Positions 51,907 through 60,524 are shown, numbered from the stretch's first letter. The stretch is 64,000 nt of DNA from Proteiniphilum sp. X52 (GCF_003712195.1 NZ_RDSD01000001.1:310001-374000), one strand, 5' to 3'. Notes: generated from the sequence alone by a model not told the origin. Numbers and translations are program-made.

Positions 51907-52830
51907 TTACGATTTTTTTCCGGTAAAAAAATGGGCCAGATGCAGTTTTTGTTCCATGGGTAGGGTCGCGTCTATCCAGTGAATGAAGAATCCTCGCCGT
52001 TCCATGCCCCTGAACCATGTCATCTGCCGTTTGGCAAATTGATGGATGGCAATCTCTAATTGCCGGAACATCTCTTCGTAACTTAACTTACCGGTCACGT
52101 GAAGTGTTACGAATTTATATTCCAGTCCGTAATAAATCAGATCTTCGGGTGAAACTCCGGAATCAAGGATACTCCGCACCTCTTCGATCATCCCTTCCTG
52201 AAGGCGCGCGTGCAGGCGTGCAGTGATCTTTTGGCGCCGGAGTTCCCTGTCGATATCAAGACCTAATAGGATGCTATTCACTGCGGGGAAGGTGGTGGCT
52301 GAACTCTTTTGTCTCGACTTGTGCTCTTCTATTTCGATGGCTCTGATCGCCCTTTTTTTACTGTCGGTATCGGTTGTGTTGTGTAGTGGACGGTAACTTT
52401 GCAGGATGTCGGTTAGCTCCTCGAGTGATTTTTGGTCGAGTGCTAACCTCAGTCCCGGATTGGGGGGTACATCAGGAAGATTGTATCCTTTCAGCACCGA
52501 TTCGATATAAAGTCCGGTGCCGCCGCACAGTATGGGAGTCTTGTCGCGGCCCAGGATGTCGCGGTAGGTTTTATGAAAATCGTGTTGATAGTCAAACAGG
52601 GTGTATTTCTCTCCCGGTTCGCGGATGTCGATGAGATGGTAGGGAATAGAAGAGCCTTCTACATTATATTCCGAAAGGTCTTTGCCGGTACCTATATCCA
52701 TCCGCCGGTATATCTGTCGGGAGTCGGCACTCACAATTTCGCCATCGAGCGTATATGCTAATTGTGCGGCAAACGCGGTTTTTCCACTCGCCGTGGGGCC
52801 CAGAACGGTGATCAACGATTTCTTTTCCAT
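51907..52830 (-). CDS. miaA: tRNA dimethylallyltransferase
   Basis: Adds the dimethylallyl group to A37 of tRNAs that read UNN codons. 307 residues from ATG 52830: P-loop TVLGPTASGKTAFAA, DSRQIYRRMDIGTGKD, PILCGGTGLYIESVLKG and AKRQMTWFRGMERRG near the C-terminus. The frame extends another 42 codons upstream, but those lie out of frame over the Gly-rich tail of the TPM gene and give an Ala/Gly-rich nonsense peptide. The ATG lies directly against the TPM stop codon (52832). Confidence 0.95.
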   Translation of the reverse strand: MEKKSLITVLGPTASGKTAFAAQLAYTLDGEIVSADSRQIYRRMDIGTGKDLSEYNVEGSSIPYHLIDIREPGEKYTLFDYQHDFHKTYRDILGRDKTPILCGGTGLYIESVLKGYNLPDVPPNPGLRLALDQKSLEELTDILQSYRPLHNTTDTDSKKRAIRAIEIEEHKSRQKSSATTFPAVNSILLGLDIDRELRRQKITARLHARLQEGMIEEVRSILDSGVSPEDLIYYGLEYKFVTLHVTGKLSYEEMFRQLEIAIHQFAKRQMTWFRGMERRGFFIHWIDATLPMEQKLHLAHFFTGKKS

Positions 52831-52831
52831 G

Positions 52832-53623
52832 TTACCAACTTCCTCCGGCGCCTCCACCCCCGAATCTGCCCCCGCCACCGCCGCCGAAGCCGCCTCCACC
52901 GAACCCTCCGCTCCAACCGCTTCCGCTGCCAAAGCCACCGCTTCTATGCCCACCACTTATTGGCGGGAAGAATAGGGGGGGGCTTGTCCGGTGACCGCCA
53001 CCGCTGATATGCTGGTCTCCTCCCTTGGAAAGGAAAGAGAGCAACAGTATGATGCCCACCAGGATAATAATGATCACGAAAAAGGGGATTCCTTCCTCTT
53101 CTTTGGCATCGGCGACAAATTCACCCGAGAGGCGCGCTATCATTACGTCAATAGCGGCATTCACTCCACCGAAATAATCCTCGTCGATAAAGTAGGGAAT
53201 CATCTCGTCGCGCACAACACGGCCGGCATAGGCATCATTGATCCGCGCTTCCAGACCGTACCCGGTGGCGATAAATGCTTGTCCGCGGCTATTCCCTATT
53301 TTCGGTTTGATAAGGATGACGGCACCGTTGTCTTTACTCTTCTGTCCAATCTCCCATTTCTCACCAAGCCTGAAAGCATAATCGGAGGCGGGATATCCGC
53401 CCAGATCGCTTACTGAGACTACATATATTTGTGTGGAGGTGGAGTCGTGGTAGGCACGTAGTTTTTGCTCCAGCGCCTGTTCTTCAGCCGGAGAGAAAAT
53501 AGCTGCAAAGTCGTTTACCAAACGGTAGGGCACCATCGGTGACGGGATATCCTGCGCCGACAACCCTAAAGAGGAAAAGAATATAAGTATAAGAAGATAT
53601 TTACTCTTCCATAATAACTTCAT
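52832..53623 (-). CDS. TPM-domain membrane protein with Gly-rich tail (YgcG-like)
   Basis: 263 residues. Signal peptide KSKYLLILIFFSSLGLSAQD, TPM_phosphatase domain at about 25-165 (YRLVNDFAAIFSPAEEQALE, KDNGAVILIKPK, GYGLEARINDAYAGRVVRD), one transmembrane helix at about 178-200 (FFVIIIILVGIILLLSFL), and a glycine-rich C-terminus of about 60 residues ending GAGGSW. Such proteins occur with LemA; proposed roles include photosystem or respiratory-complex repair in plants and phosphatase activity, unproven in bacteria. It overlaps the previous TPM gene by 23 bp. Confidence 0.88.
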   Translation of the reverse strand: MKLLWKSKYLLILIFFSSLGLSAQDIPSPMVPYRLVNDFAAIFSPAEEQALEQKLRAYHDSTSTQIYVVSVSDLGGYPASDYAFRLGEKWEIGQKSKDNGAVILIKPKIGNSRGQAFIATGYGLEARINDAYAGRVVRDEMIPYFIDEDYFGGVNAAIDVMIARLSGEFVADAKEEEGIPFFVIIIILVGIILLLSFLSKGGDQHISGGGHRTSPPLFFPPISGGHRSGGFGSGSGWSGGFGGGGFGGGGGGRFGGGGAGGSW

Positions 53624-54023
53624 CGCCTAATTCATTTATATCATTTTCCGATACAGGATAACGGGACTTGATCAATTCACCCACTTTTTCCACACCTTTG
53701 CAGATCCCTTCCGAAATTTCTCCTTTTTTGAAATAAGAGAGCATCTTTTCCAGGGCTTCATTCCAGAATACACCATTCACGGCGTCGTGGATGCCCTGAT
53801 CGCCGATAATAGCTGTTTTATGGTCGGATGGAGACACGTAGATGAGCACCCCATTACGGAGCCGGGTTGTATCCATCTTCAGTTGATTGAACTTTTTGAA
53901 TGCGGCTTCCAGCGGATCGCCTTTGCATTGCCGGGCCACGCATACGCGTATCTCTCCCGAAGTATGGCTTTCTGCGAGTTGAATCGATTCGGTGATTCTC
54001 TGCAGTTCCTCTTTATTCAACAT
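53601..54023 (-). CDS. Second TPM-domain protein, soluble
   Basis: 140 residues, a TPM domain without signal peptide or membrane segment: ITESIQLAESHTSGEIRVCV, RLRNGVLIYVSPSDHKTAII, GDQGIHDAVNGVFWNEAL, YFKKGEISEGICKGVEKVGE, acidic C-terminus. The LemA-TPM-TPM arrangement with a cytosolic and an exported TPM is common in Bacteroidetes. It is 131 bp after lemA, and that gap holds a partial copy of the lemA 3' end. Confidence 0.87.
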   Translation of the reverse strand: MLNKEELQRITESIQLAESHTSGEIRVCVARQCKGDPLEAAFKKFNQLKMDTTRLRNGVLIYVSPSDHKTAIIGDQGIHDAVNGVFWNEALEKMLSYFKKGEISEGICKGVEKVGELIKSRYPVSENDINELGDEVIMEE

Positions 54024-54068
54024 ATCTCAACCGGTTTATATTTTCCCGTCAAATTAAATTGTATGGTG

Positions 54069-54170
54069 CGGGAAAATTTTCCCAGCATTGTACTTGGCGG
54101 ACTTTTTCTATCTGTACATTTTGTGACCGGTCATACAAGTCCGGGAAAATCTTCTCAGAATTGTACTTGG
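54069..54170 (-). repeat. 29-bp direct repeat: duplicated lemA 3' end
   Basis: 54069-54097 and 54142-54170 match in 26 of 29 positions (CGGGAAAATTTTCCCAGCAT... versus CGGGAAAATCTTCTCAGAAT...). The copy at 54142 includes the last codons of lemA (VQF stop). The other copy lies downstream and carries a perfect palindrome GGGAAAATTTTCCC. It looks like a small tandem duplication with decay. Confidence 0.55.
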
Positions 54171-54736
54171 GGTACGGCCTGGGCTTCAGAAGTCGCCTCG
54201 AAATAAGCTTTCGGTTCAAATTTGAACCATTTCGCATACATCACCTGTGGGAATTTGCGGATATAGGCATTATAGTCCTGCGCCATCTGGTTGAAACGGT
54301 TCCGCTCAACCGAGATCCTGTTTTCTGTTCCTGCCAGTTCATCCTGAAGGGCGAGGAAATTCTGGTTGGCTTTCAGTTCAGGGTAATTCTCCTGTATCAG
54401 TAACAATCTTCCCAATGCCTGGCTCAGTTGATCCTGGGCCTGCTGGTACTCCTGCAAGCTCTCCGCGGTGAGGTTTTCGGGGTTGATCGTTGTTTGTGTG
54501 GCTTTGGCCCGTGCTTCGGTCACCTGGGTAAAGGTCTCCTGTTCGTGCCGGGCGTATCCCTTCACTGTATTCACTAAGTTGGGAATGAGATCGGCACGGC
54601 GTTGATAAGCATTCTGCACATTCCCCCACTGTGAGGTTACTGCTTCCTGTTTTTCTACCATCCGGTTGTATCCCTGGCATCCGGTAAGGCCCATCGCACC
54701 TGCAACGATCAGTAAAACGAAAGATAATTTTCTCAT
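54155..54736 (-). CDS. LemA family lipoprotein
   Basis: 193 residues. Lipoprotein signal KLSFVLLIVAGAMGLTGCQG (lipidated Cys near residue 20). The mature part is helical with the LemA signatures AVTSQWGNVQNAYQRRADLI, PNLVNTVKGYARHEQETFTQ, LLLIQENYPELKANQNFLAL and ENRISVERNRFNQMAQDYNA. LemA function is uncertain; it is regularly encoded with TPM-domain proteins, as here. Promoter box 146 bp upstream. Confidence 0.92.
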   Translation of the reverse strand: MRKLSFVLLIVAGAMGLTGCQGYNRMVEKQEAVTSQWGNVQNAYQRRADLIPNLVNTVKGYARHEQETFTQVTEARAKATQTTINPENLTAESLQEYQQAQDQLSQALGRLLLIQENYPELKANQNFLALQDELAGTENRISVERNRFNQMAQDYNAYIRKFPQVMYAKWFKFEPKAYFEATSEAQAVPQVQF

Positions 54737-54881
54737 TTGGTTCTATTTATGAGTTATGAATTGCCAAATTATGAATTGCCAACCGCTAACTACCCATTCA
54801 ATTAGTCCCCTTAGCAGATGGGCACATTAGTCGCATTGGCACTACTTGTCGGGATTATTCGCATTGTCTTGTCCCTTCCTG

Positions 54882-54889
54882 CAAAAGTA
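54882..54889 (-). promoter_or_regulatory. -7 box for lemA operon
   Basis: The reverse strand reads TACTTTTGC, a consensus match 146 bp upstream of lemA. It would drive the run lemA-TPM-TPM-miaA-lysA-glycosyltransferase. Confidence 0.45.
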
Positions 54890-55065
54890 AAACAATTTTT
54901 TGTTCCTACTGTCTGCCACAAGAGATCTTAACAGATATAAATAACAGATAAACGGAGAGAAAAGTTTTTTTGAATGAATTATGCAGATCGATCATCATCC
55001 CCAAATTCAAAACAGTTTCTTAAAGTCCCAGGCAAGAAAAACAAAGAATAAATAAAACTTTTTTA

Positions 55066-55073
55066 TATCTTTG
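55066..55073 (+). promoter_or_regulatory. -7 box for the DUF3078 gene
   Basis: TATCTTTGCCC is a perfect box 52 bp before the ATG at 55125. Confidence 0.55.
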
Positions 55074-55124
55074 CCCGTTGGAAGAATGTATAGGTGAATT
55101 GACGTAAAAAAATAAAATAATCGT

Positions 55125-56717
55125 ATGAGACGAATTATTCTCCCTTTTTTGATAATAACTGTATGCTCATTCGGAGTGATAGCTTCCGGAGTTGAGAAAA
55201 AGGTCGCCCAGAAGCCAGATTCTATACCGGTGATAGATAGCCTGGATCTGTTCCGGGATATTACCGATATCAGCAGGCAGATTGAACGTCGCAGAGCACA
55301 ACCCCAAGAGATAGATGGCAGTGCGATAATTTCTCCGCGGCAGCCTTCTGATACGCTTCCCGATAGCATTATTATTTCTCCGGTTTCGAGCCAAACACCG
55401 AGGAAAACCGTTCCTATGGTACCGGTAGATTCGACACCTTCATACCGGAACCCACTTGATTTCATCTATCTCAGGAAAGAGAATGGTACGCTGCAGCTTC
55501 CGGTAAATCAGGGCAGTTTTGAATCAATGAGTGGACTTACATTCCGGGACACACTTTTTTATAATCCGCTTTTTCTGCCGATGATATTTACAGGAGAGAT
55601 GCTTCCTCGGGAGTTGTCTTTATATTCTGAGGAAAAGGATGGAGATAAAGGGGTACTTATCCCGCGGGAAAAAACTTTTGCTCCCCGGCTCAATCATATC
55701 GACTTTGTACGGAATGTGCGGCGTGATTATTATATGAAGTATCCTGACCGGATCAGATATTCCGTGGCAAGTTTCGACTCAATACCGAGTCTGAAGTCTG
55801 ATGATCAGGTTGTAAGAGAGACATTCAATCCTTTCCGCGAATTGATAAAGGCAGAAACGACTTATTCGTTGGATGCGCCGGGTATTGAAGGAGTTACCAT
55901 TGGACGGAAATATTGGGTTCGTTCCGGTGAACACTCTTTCCAGTTTGCGCAAAACTATTTCTCTGACAACTGGCATAAGGGGGGGGTTAACAATTTGAAC
56001 TTCAATAGCCTTCATATAGTGCGGGCGAATTATCAGAAAGATAAGGTGAAATTCAATAATACCTTCGAATGGCGTTTGTCCGTTTTTAATGCCCCTGACG
56101 ATTCCTTACGCAAGTACCGTATCGGTAATGACCTTATTCGCTACTATGGTGACTTCGGTGTGGATGCTTTTGGTAAAGGATGGTCTTATTCTACGAATTT
56201 GGAGGCGAAATCGCAGTTGTTCAACACCTATCCTGTCAATTCGAACGATATTCTCTCGTCATTCATGTCGCCTCTGTATGTCAATGCCGGGATAGGGTTA
56301 AAGTATAATCTCGATAAACCCTCCCAAAGGGTACGGCATCGCCGGGTGAGATGGGAGCTGGCCATCGCGCCCATCTCCATAAACTATACCTATGTGTTGA
56401 ATAATTCTGTGGAGGTGAAGCGGTTTGGTATTCAGGAGGGAAAGAAATCCCAACTCGATATCGGTAGTACCCTTACATCGATATTGAAGTACGATATCAC
56501 AAGGTATATCACATGGGATTCACGTCTGACCTACTTTACCAGCTACGAAAAGGTTATTTCGGAATTTGAGAACAGCCTGAATATGTCATTGAGCAATGCC
56601 TTCTCCACGCGTATATATGTAAATATGAGGTTTGACGACGGGGTTCCTCCCGATCCCAAGTTCAAGCATCTGCAAGTGAATCAGACTCTCAGTTTCGGGT
56701 TGAATTATAAGTGGTGA
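55125..56717 (+). CDS. DUF3078 family predicted outer-membrane protein
   Basis: 530 residues. Signal peptide RRIILPFLIITVCSFGVIAS, a Ser/Pro/Asp-rich variable stretch at about 25-115, then a predicted beta-barrel with DUF3078 features: FQFAQNYFSDNWHKGGVNNL, INFNSLHIVRANY-type strands, KVKFNNTFEWRLSVFNAPDD, IGNDLIRYYGDFGVDAFGKG, YVNAGIGLKYN and a terminal Tyr/Trp strand FGLNYKW typical of an outer-membrane barrel. Ligand unknown. It converges on fmt with 2 bp between the stops. Confidence 0.83.
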   Translation: MRRIILPFLIITVCSFGVIASGVEKKVAQKPDSIPVIDSLDLFRDITDISRQIERRRAQPQEIDGSAIISPRQPSDTLPDSIIISPVSSQTPRKTVPMVPVDSTPSYRNPLDFIYLRKENGTLQLPVNQGSFESMSGLTFRDTLFYNPLFLPMIFTGEMLPRELSLYSEEKDGDKGVLIPREKTFAPRLNHIDFVRNVRRDYYMKYPDRIRYSVASFDSIPSLKSDDQVVRETFNPFRELIKAETTYSLDAPGIEGVTIGRKYWVRSGEHSFQFAQNYFSDNWHKGGVNNLNFNSLHIVRANYQKDKVKFNNTFEWRLSVFNAPDDSLRKYRIGNDLIRYYGDFGVDAFGKGWSYSTNLEAKSQLFNTYPVNSNDILSSFMSPLYVNAGIGLKYNLDKPSQRVRHRRVRWELAIAPISINYTYVLNNSVEVKRFGIQEGKKSQLDIGSTLTSILKYDITRYITWDSRLTYFTSYEKVISEFENSLNMSLSNAFSTRIYVNMRFDDGVPPDPKFKHLQVNQTLSFGLNYKW

Positions 56718-56719
56718 TA

Positions 56720-57697
56720 TCAACCGAAGCGCGCTTCTTTCCCGAAGTGATATCCGTTCAGGAAATCAATGGTGTTCATTCGTTTCTTGCCAGGCATCTG
56801 AAGTACGGTAATTCGTAAGAAACCGTCTTTTGTAGCCACATCGAGATATGTCTTATGGTCTGTTTCAATGCTTCCTGGTTGTAGATCGTGGATGCTGTTC
56901 TCAATCGGTTCACCGGCAAACAGTTTGAAGCGGAGTTTCTCTCCCTGGTTAGCGGAGAATAGTTCCGTCCACGCTGCGGGATAGGGCGATAAGCCGCGGA
57001 TAAGGTTATATATCTCCCGCGCGGGTTTGTTCCAGTCGATCTGACAATCCTCCTTGAATATTTTGGGTGCATTCTTTAGCTCGGATAGGTCCCTGAAAAG
57101 CTTATCCTGCGGGACGGATTGTACATCCCCTTTCAGTATGGCATCGACGGTTTTCAGCACCAGTTGCGACCCCATGATCATTAGTCGGTCGTGCAGAGTG
57201 CCTGCATTGTCTCTATCGTCGATCGTTGTCTTTTCCTGGAATATTATCTTGCCGGTATCAATCTCGTGTGAAAGAAAGAAACTGGTCACGCCGGTTTCCT
57301 TTTCCCCGTTGATAATGGCCCAGTTGATGGGAGCAGCGCCCCGATACTGGGGAAGGAGGGATGAATGGAGGTTGAAGGTCCCTTTCGGAGGCATTGCCCA
57401 TACCACTTCGGGTAGCATGCGGAAGGCCACTACGACCTGCAGGTCGACGTCCAATTGTTTCAGCTCATTCAGGAACCCTTCATCTTTCAGTTTTTCGGGT
57501 TGTAAAACAGGAAGTCCCCGCTGTGACGCATATTGTTTTACCGGCGAGGGTTGCAGTTTATAACCTCTACCCGCGGGTTTATCGGGCATAGTGACAACTC
57601 CCACTACATTATATCCGTTCTCTACAAGCGCTTTCAGCGACTCTACGGCAAATTCGGGAGTTCCCATGAAGAGGATACGTAATGATTTTTTGTCCAT
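56720..57697 (-). CDS. fmt: Methionyl-tRNA formyltransferase
   Basis: Formylates initiator Met-tRNA. 325 residues: ILFMGTPEFAVESLKALVEN at the start, KPAGRGYKLQPSPVKQ, the catalytic set NLHSSLLPQYRGAAPINWAI (Asn, His) and SFFLSHEIDTGKII (Asp), and a C-terminal OB-fold domain. The 267-bp upstream gap to clcA is taken up by a heptamer array near the ATG and a 16-bp minisatellite. No polypeptide deformylase gene is next to it here. Confidence 0.96.
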   Translation of the reverse strand: MDKKSLRILFMGTPEFAVESLKALVENGYNVVGVVTMPDKPAGRGYKLQPSPVKQYASQRGLPVLQPEKLKDEGFLNELKQLDVDLQVVVAFRMLPEVVWAMPPKGTFNLHSSLLPQYRGAAPINWAIINGEKETGVTSFFLSHEIDTGKIIFQEKTTIDDRDNAGTLHDRLMIMGSQLVLKTVDAILKGDVQSVPQDKLFRDLSELKNAPKIFKEDCQIDWNKPAREIYNLIRGLSPYPAAWTELFSANQGEKLRFKLFAGEPIENSIHDLQPGSIETDHKTYLDVATKDGFLRITVLQMPGKKRMNTIDFLNGYHFGKEARFG

Positions 57698-57718
57698 GCG
57701 GTTGAATTTTTGAATTGT

Positions 57719-57806
57719 GAACTTGGAACTTGGAACTTGGAACTTGGAACTTGGAACTAAGAACTAAGAACTAAGAACTTAGAACTGGGAACTAAGAACT
57801 TAGAAA
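57719..57806 (-). repeat. Heptamer array AAGTTCC/TAGTTCT upstream of fmt
   Basis: About twelve degenerate 7-bp units; on the sense strand of fmt the word is AAGTTCC or TAGTTCT. It ends about 22 bp before the ATG. Word and orientation are the same as upstream of gldL and serC. Confidence 0.75.
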
Positions 57807-57836
57807 ATAGGTGATTAACCGGATCCCTCTATACGC

Positions 57837-57948
57837 CGTTTTCCTTGTCCGCCGTTTTCCTTGTCCGCCGTTTTCCTTGTCCGCCGTTTTTCTTGTCCGG
57901 CGTTTTCCTTGTCCGCCGTTTTTCTTGTCCGGCGTTTTCCTTGTCCGT
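57837..57948. repeat. 16-bp minisatellite, seven copies
   Basis: Seven consecutive units of CGTTTTCCTTGTCCGC with few changes (T for C at position 8, G or T at the last base), then a partial unit. It begins 16 bp after the clcA stop and lies in the clcA-fmt gap. The regular 16-bp period and near identity suggest recent expansion. Confidence 0.9.
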
Positions 57949-57964
57949 CGGTCATTTTCCCACC

Positions 57965-59770
57965 CTACTCATCCGTTTCGGAATAATTTTCGACCAATAC
58001 CTCCCTGTAGGAGTTGAATACAGATGATTGAGACAGGAGGCCCTGATAGACTCCTTTATGGTCTACTACCGGCAAATTCCATGCTTTGGTGTTTTCAAAC
58101 TTTGCCATTGCCTCCTCCATGCTGCTGTGTATTTCTATCGTGGCGGGAGCTCCCACCATGAATTTCTCCACCGTGAAACGGTCGTACAGCTCAGGGCGGA
58201 ACATAATGTTGCGGATATCGTTCATCAATACGAGTCCCAAGAGAATACCGTTGTCATCTACTACCGGGAAAATATTCCGGTTACTGGTAGAGATTACTTT
58301 TACCATATCGCCAAGGGTCATTTTCGGCGTTATGGTTGGGATGTCTTTCTCAAGCAGATCTCTGATCTTCAGGAAAGTAAGTATGGCCTTGTCTTTATGA
58401 TGGGTGATCAGCTCTCCTCTTTTGGCAAGGCGGATAGCGTAAATGCTATGCTTTTCGAAGACCATGATAGTCCCATAGGAGAGTAGGGAGACGATCATGA
58501 GAGGTAAAAACAAGTCATAACCACCTGTCAACTCCGCGATAAGGAAGGTGCCGGTAAGCGGAGCATGCATTACTCCTGCCATTACCCCCGCCATCCCCAT
58601 CAGAGCGAAATTTTCCTGCGGGAGGTAAACGGTATGTCCCAATTGATTGAGTGTGTATGAATAGACAAACCCGGCAATACAACCTAAGAAAAGGGTAGGA
58701 GCAAACACTCCTCCGGTACCGCCTCCGCCGTTGGTGGCACTGGTGGCAAATACCTTAAAGAGGATGACCAGCACCAGGAATGCGACAATAGTCCATCTAC
58801 TTTCCAGTTGATGAAAAAAACTTTCTTTGGTGAGCGATTGGAATAGATCTCCCCCGGCTAACAGGATATTGATGGTATTGTATCCTTCACCATAGAGCGG
58901 TGGAAAAAAGAAGATAAGCAAACTCAGCATGGTTCCTCCAAGCAGGAATTTCTTCCAGTGTGACAGTCGGTGAAAAAGCCCTTCCAGACGACTCATGATA
59001 CGGATCACATACAAGGACAGGAATCCGCAGAGCATCCCCAGAAAAATTACGTGGGGAATGCGGTTGAGGGTGAAAGGTTCGATCAGCGTGAAAGCGAACA
59101 TGGCGTCCATGCCCGTAAGGATGTATGACACGGTGGTGGCTGTGACAGCCGTTACCAGGAGAGGCAGGATAGACGACATGGTGAGGTCGAGCAGCAGTAC
59201 TTCTATCACAAAGAGAATTCCGGCAATGGGTGCTTTGAAGATGCCGGCGATGGCACCGGCGGCACCACAACCCACAAGAATCATCAGGCTGCGTTGTTCC
59301 AGTTTGAAGAATCTGCCCAGATTGGAGCCGATAGCGGAACCTGTCAGTACGATCGGCGCTTCCGCTCCTACCGACCCCCCGAAGCCGATAGTAATGGAGC
59401 TGGCCACCAACGATGAATAGATGTTGTGTGGTTTGATCCGGCTTTTGCGCTGGGAGATGGCAAAGAGGATTTTTGTAACACCATGGCTGATATCGTCTTT
59501 TACCACATATCTCACATACAGTCCCGCAATCAGGATGCCTGCAATAGGGTAGAGCAGGTAGGAGAAGTTGAGATTGGGACGGCTGAAATTTTCGGTGAGA
59601 AAAACCTGAAAGAAGTGGATCGCTGTTTTCAGGAAGAAGGCGGCCAATGCCGTGAGAATCCCCACTAAGAAGCAGACGAACAGTAAAAAATGACGCTCCT
59701 TTATGTGTCTGTCGCGCCAAATAAGAAATGTATTGAATCTTTCTGTCAGTTGCATCGGAGTACGGTACAT
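57965..59770 (-). CDS. ClC family chloride channel/antiporter with CBS pair
   Basis: 601 residues. About ten hydrophobic helices to residue 440 with the ClC selectivity motifs GFGGSVGAEAPIVLTGSAIG (gating Glu in AEAP) and GGGGTGGVFAPTLFLG, plus LMGMAGVMAGVMHAPLTG. A pair of CBS domains follows at about 470-595 (PTITPKMTLGDMVKVIST, FPVVDDNGILLGLVLMNDIR, WNLPVVDHKGVYQGLLSQSS). Moves chloride or similar anions; whether channel or exchanger cannot be told. Start at ATG 59770, with ATG 59755 as an alternative. Promoter box at 59945. Confidence 0.94.
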   Translation of the reverse strand: MYRTPMQLTERFNTFLIWRDRHIKERHFLLFVCFLVGILTALAAFFLKTAIHFFQVFLTENFSRPNLNFSYLLYPIAGILIAGLYVRYVVKDDISHGVTKILFAISQRKSRIKPHNIYSSLVASSITIGFGGSVGAEAPIVLTGSAIGSNLGRFFKLEQRSLMILVGCGAAGAIAGIFKAPIAGILFVIEVLLLDLTMSSILPLLVTAVTATTVSYILTGMDAMFAFTLIEPFTLNRIPHVIFLGMLCGFLSLYVIRIMSRLEGLFHRLSHWKKFLLGGTMLSLLIFFFPPLYGEGYNTINILLAGGDLFQSLTKESFFHQLESRWTIVAFLVLVILFKVFATSATNGGGGTGGVFAPTLFLGCIAGFVYSYTLNQLGHTVYLPQENFALMGMAGVMAGVMHAPLTGTFLIAELTGGYDLFLPLMIVSLLSYGTIMVFEKHSIYAIRLAKRGELITHHKDKAILTFLKIRDLLEKDIPTITPKMTLGDMVKVISTSNRNIFPVVDDNGILLGLVLMNDIRNIMFRPELYDRFTVEKFMVGAPATIEIHSSMEEAMAKFENTKAWNLPVVDHKGVYQGLLSQSSVFNSYREVLVENYSETDE

Positions 59771-59789
59771 TTTCGTTAAGCGAATACAG

Positions 59790-59885
59790 AATTAAAACTT
59801 GTTTTAACTCTGTCGAGCATAGCACTATTTCGATAAGTGAGGGCAGAAACAAAGCTGCTTTGGTTTTGCCGAACGTGGAAATAGT
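59790..59885 (+). repeat. Dispersed intergenic element, copy 2, upstream of clcA
   Basis: 59794-59832 (AAAACTTGTTTTAACTCTGT then CGAGCATAGCACTATTTCG) matches 8260-8297 with only a few changes, and the similarity continues through TTTCGATAAGTGAGGGCAG and TTTTGCCG...GTGGAAAT to about 59885. It is in the same absolute orientation as copy 1, but antisense to clcA, whose predicted leader contains it. Confidence 0.5.
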
Positions 59886-59944
59886 CTAAAGCATTTAAAA
59901 TAGTAGAATGAAATTCAAAATGGCTATCAATAATAGCCTTTATG

Positions 59945-59952
59945 CAAAGATA
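59945..59952 (-). promoter_or_regulatory. -7 box for clcA
   Basis: The reverse strand reads TATCTTTGC, a perfect box immediately before the sua5 stop end. A small hairpin (GGCTAT/ATAGCC, 59922-59938) would sit at the very 5' end of the transcript. The leader would be about 165 nt and contain the dispersed element. Confidence 0.45.
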
Positions 59953-59960
59953 ATTATTTT

Positions 59961-60524
59961 TTACTTGCGTATAATTTTGATGGAGCCGTCTTTGGCCAGT
60001 TTCACGATCGCCGACGGTTTGGCTTGGCTTTGTTCTTTTTGGCGGTATGTGACGATGTAATCCACACCTTCTCTGACGGCCTGTCCGATTTGTGAAAAGG
60101 AGGATGGGGACGAGTCTCCGCTTATGTTGGCCGATGTGGACACGATGGGCTTATGGAATCGCCTGCACAATTCCATAGAAAAAGGCTCAGTGGTGATGCG
60201 GATGCCAATGGAACCATCCGGGGCAATGAGATTTGCCGCCAGGTTCTTAGCTCCATCGTAGATAATGGTGAGCGGCTTGTCGGCCAGATCTATCAAATCC
60301 CATGCAATATCGGGCACATCCTTTACGTATGCCTGTAACTTTGCCGGGTTATCCAACAGCACGAGCATCGATTTGCTATCGTCGCGTTGCTTCAGTTCGT
60401 AAATGCGTTGTATGGCCTCTTCATTGGTCGCGTCGCAACCAATACCCCAGATGGTGTCGGTGGGATAGAGAATGATTCCCCCCTTTTTTAATATGTCGCA
60501 CGCTTTTTTTATATCGTCTTGCAT
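59961..60524 (-). CDS. L-threonylcarbamoyladenylate synthase (Sua5/YciO/YrdC family)
   Basis: Makes threonylcarbamoyl-AMP for the t6A37 tRNA modification. 187 residues from ATG 60524: IILYPTDTIWGIGCDATNEE, LKQRDDSKSMLVLL with the Lys-Ser motif, PLTIIYDGAKNLA, GSIGIRITTEPF and the C-terminal SANISGDSSPSSFSQIGQAV. It lacks the extra Sua5 domain, so is of the YrdC-only type. The frame extends 29 codons upstream, but the family starts at this Met. It follows the GNAT gene by 26 bp. Confidence 0.93.
   Translation of the reverse strand: MQDDIKKACDILKKGGIILYPTDTIWGIGCDATNEEAIQRIYELKQRDDSKSMLVLLDNPAKLQAYVKDVPDIAWDLIDLADKPLTIIYDGAKNLAANLIAPDGSIGIRITTEPFSMELCRRFHKPIVSTSANISGDSSPSSFSQIGQAVREGVDYIVTYRQKEQSQAKPSAIVKLAKDGSIKIIRK

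Larger units (their letters stand above)
54737..55124. other. Divergent intergenic region between lemA and the DUF3078 gene
   Basis: 388 bp without a gene. It holds a promoter box in each direction (54882-54889 reverse, 55066-55073 forward) and a short tandem duplication of TATGAATTGCCAA near 54752-54780. Nothing else is recognisable. Confidence 0.6.

Noticed and set aside
52831-52956. N-terminal extension of miaA
   Set aside because: The Ala/Gly/Val-rich extension is the frame-shifted reading of the TPM glycine-rich tail; MiaA starts normally at the ATG at 52830.
57811-58027. Two short forward frames with repeated PCPPFFLSGVFLVRR-type peptides
   Set aside because: They are translations of the 16-bp minisatellite; 16 is not a multiple of 3, so the apparent repeats cycle through frames and no gene is implied.
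58887-59852. 321-aa reverse-strand reading frame across the 5' half of clcA
   Set aside because: It is a shifted frame on the same strand as the ClC gene; the product is low-quality (Cys/His/Arg-rich) and the clcA frame has clear ClC motifs and CBS domains.
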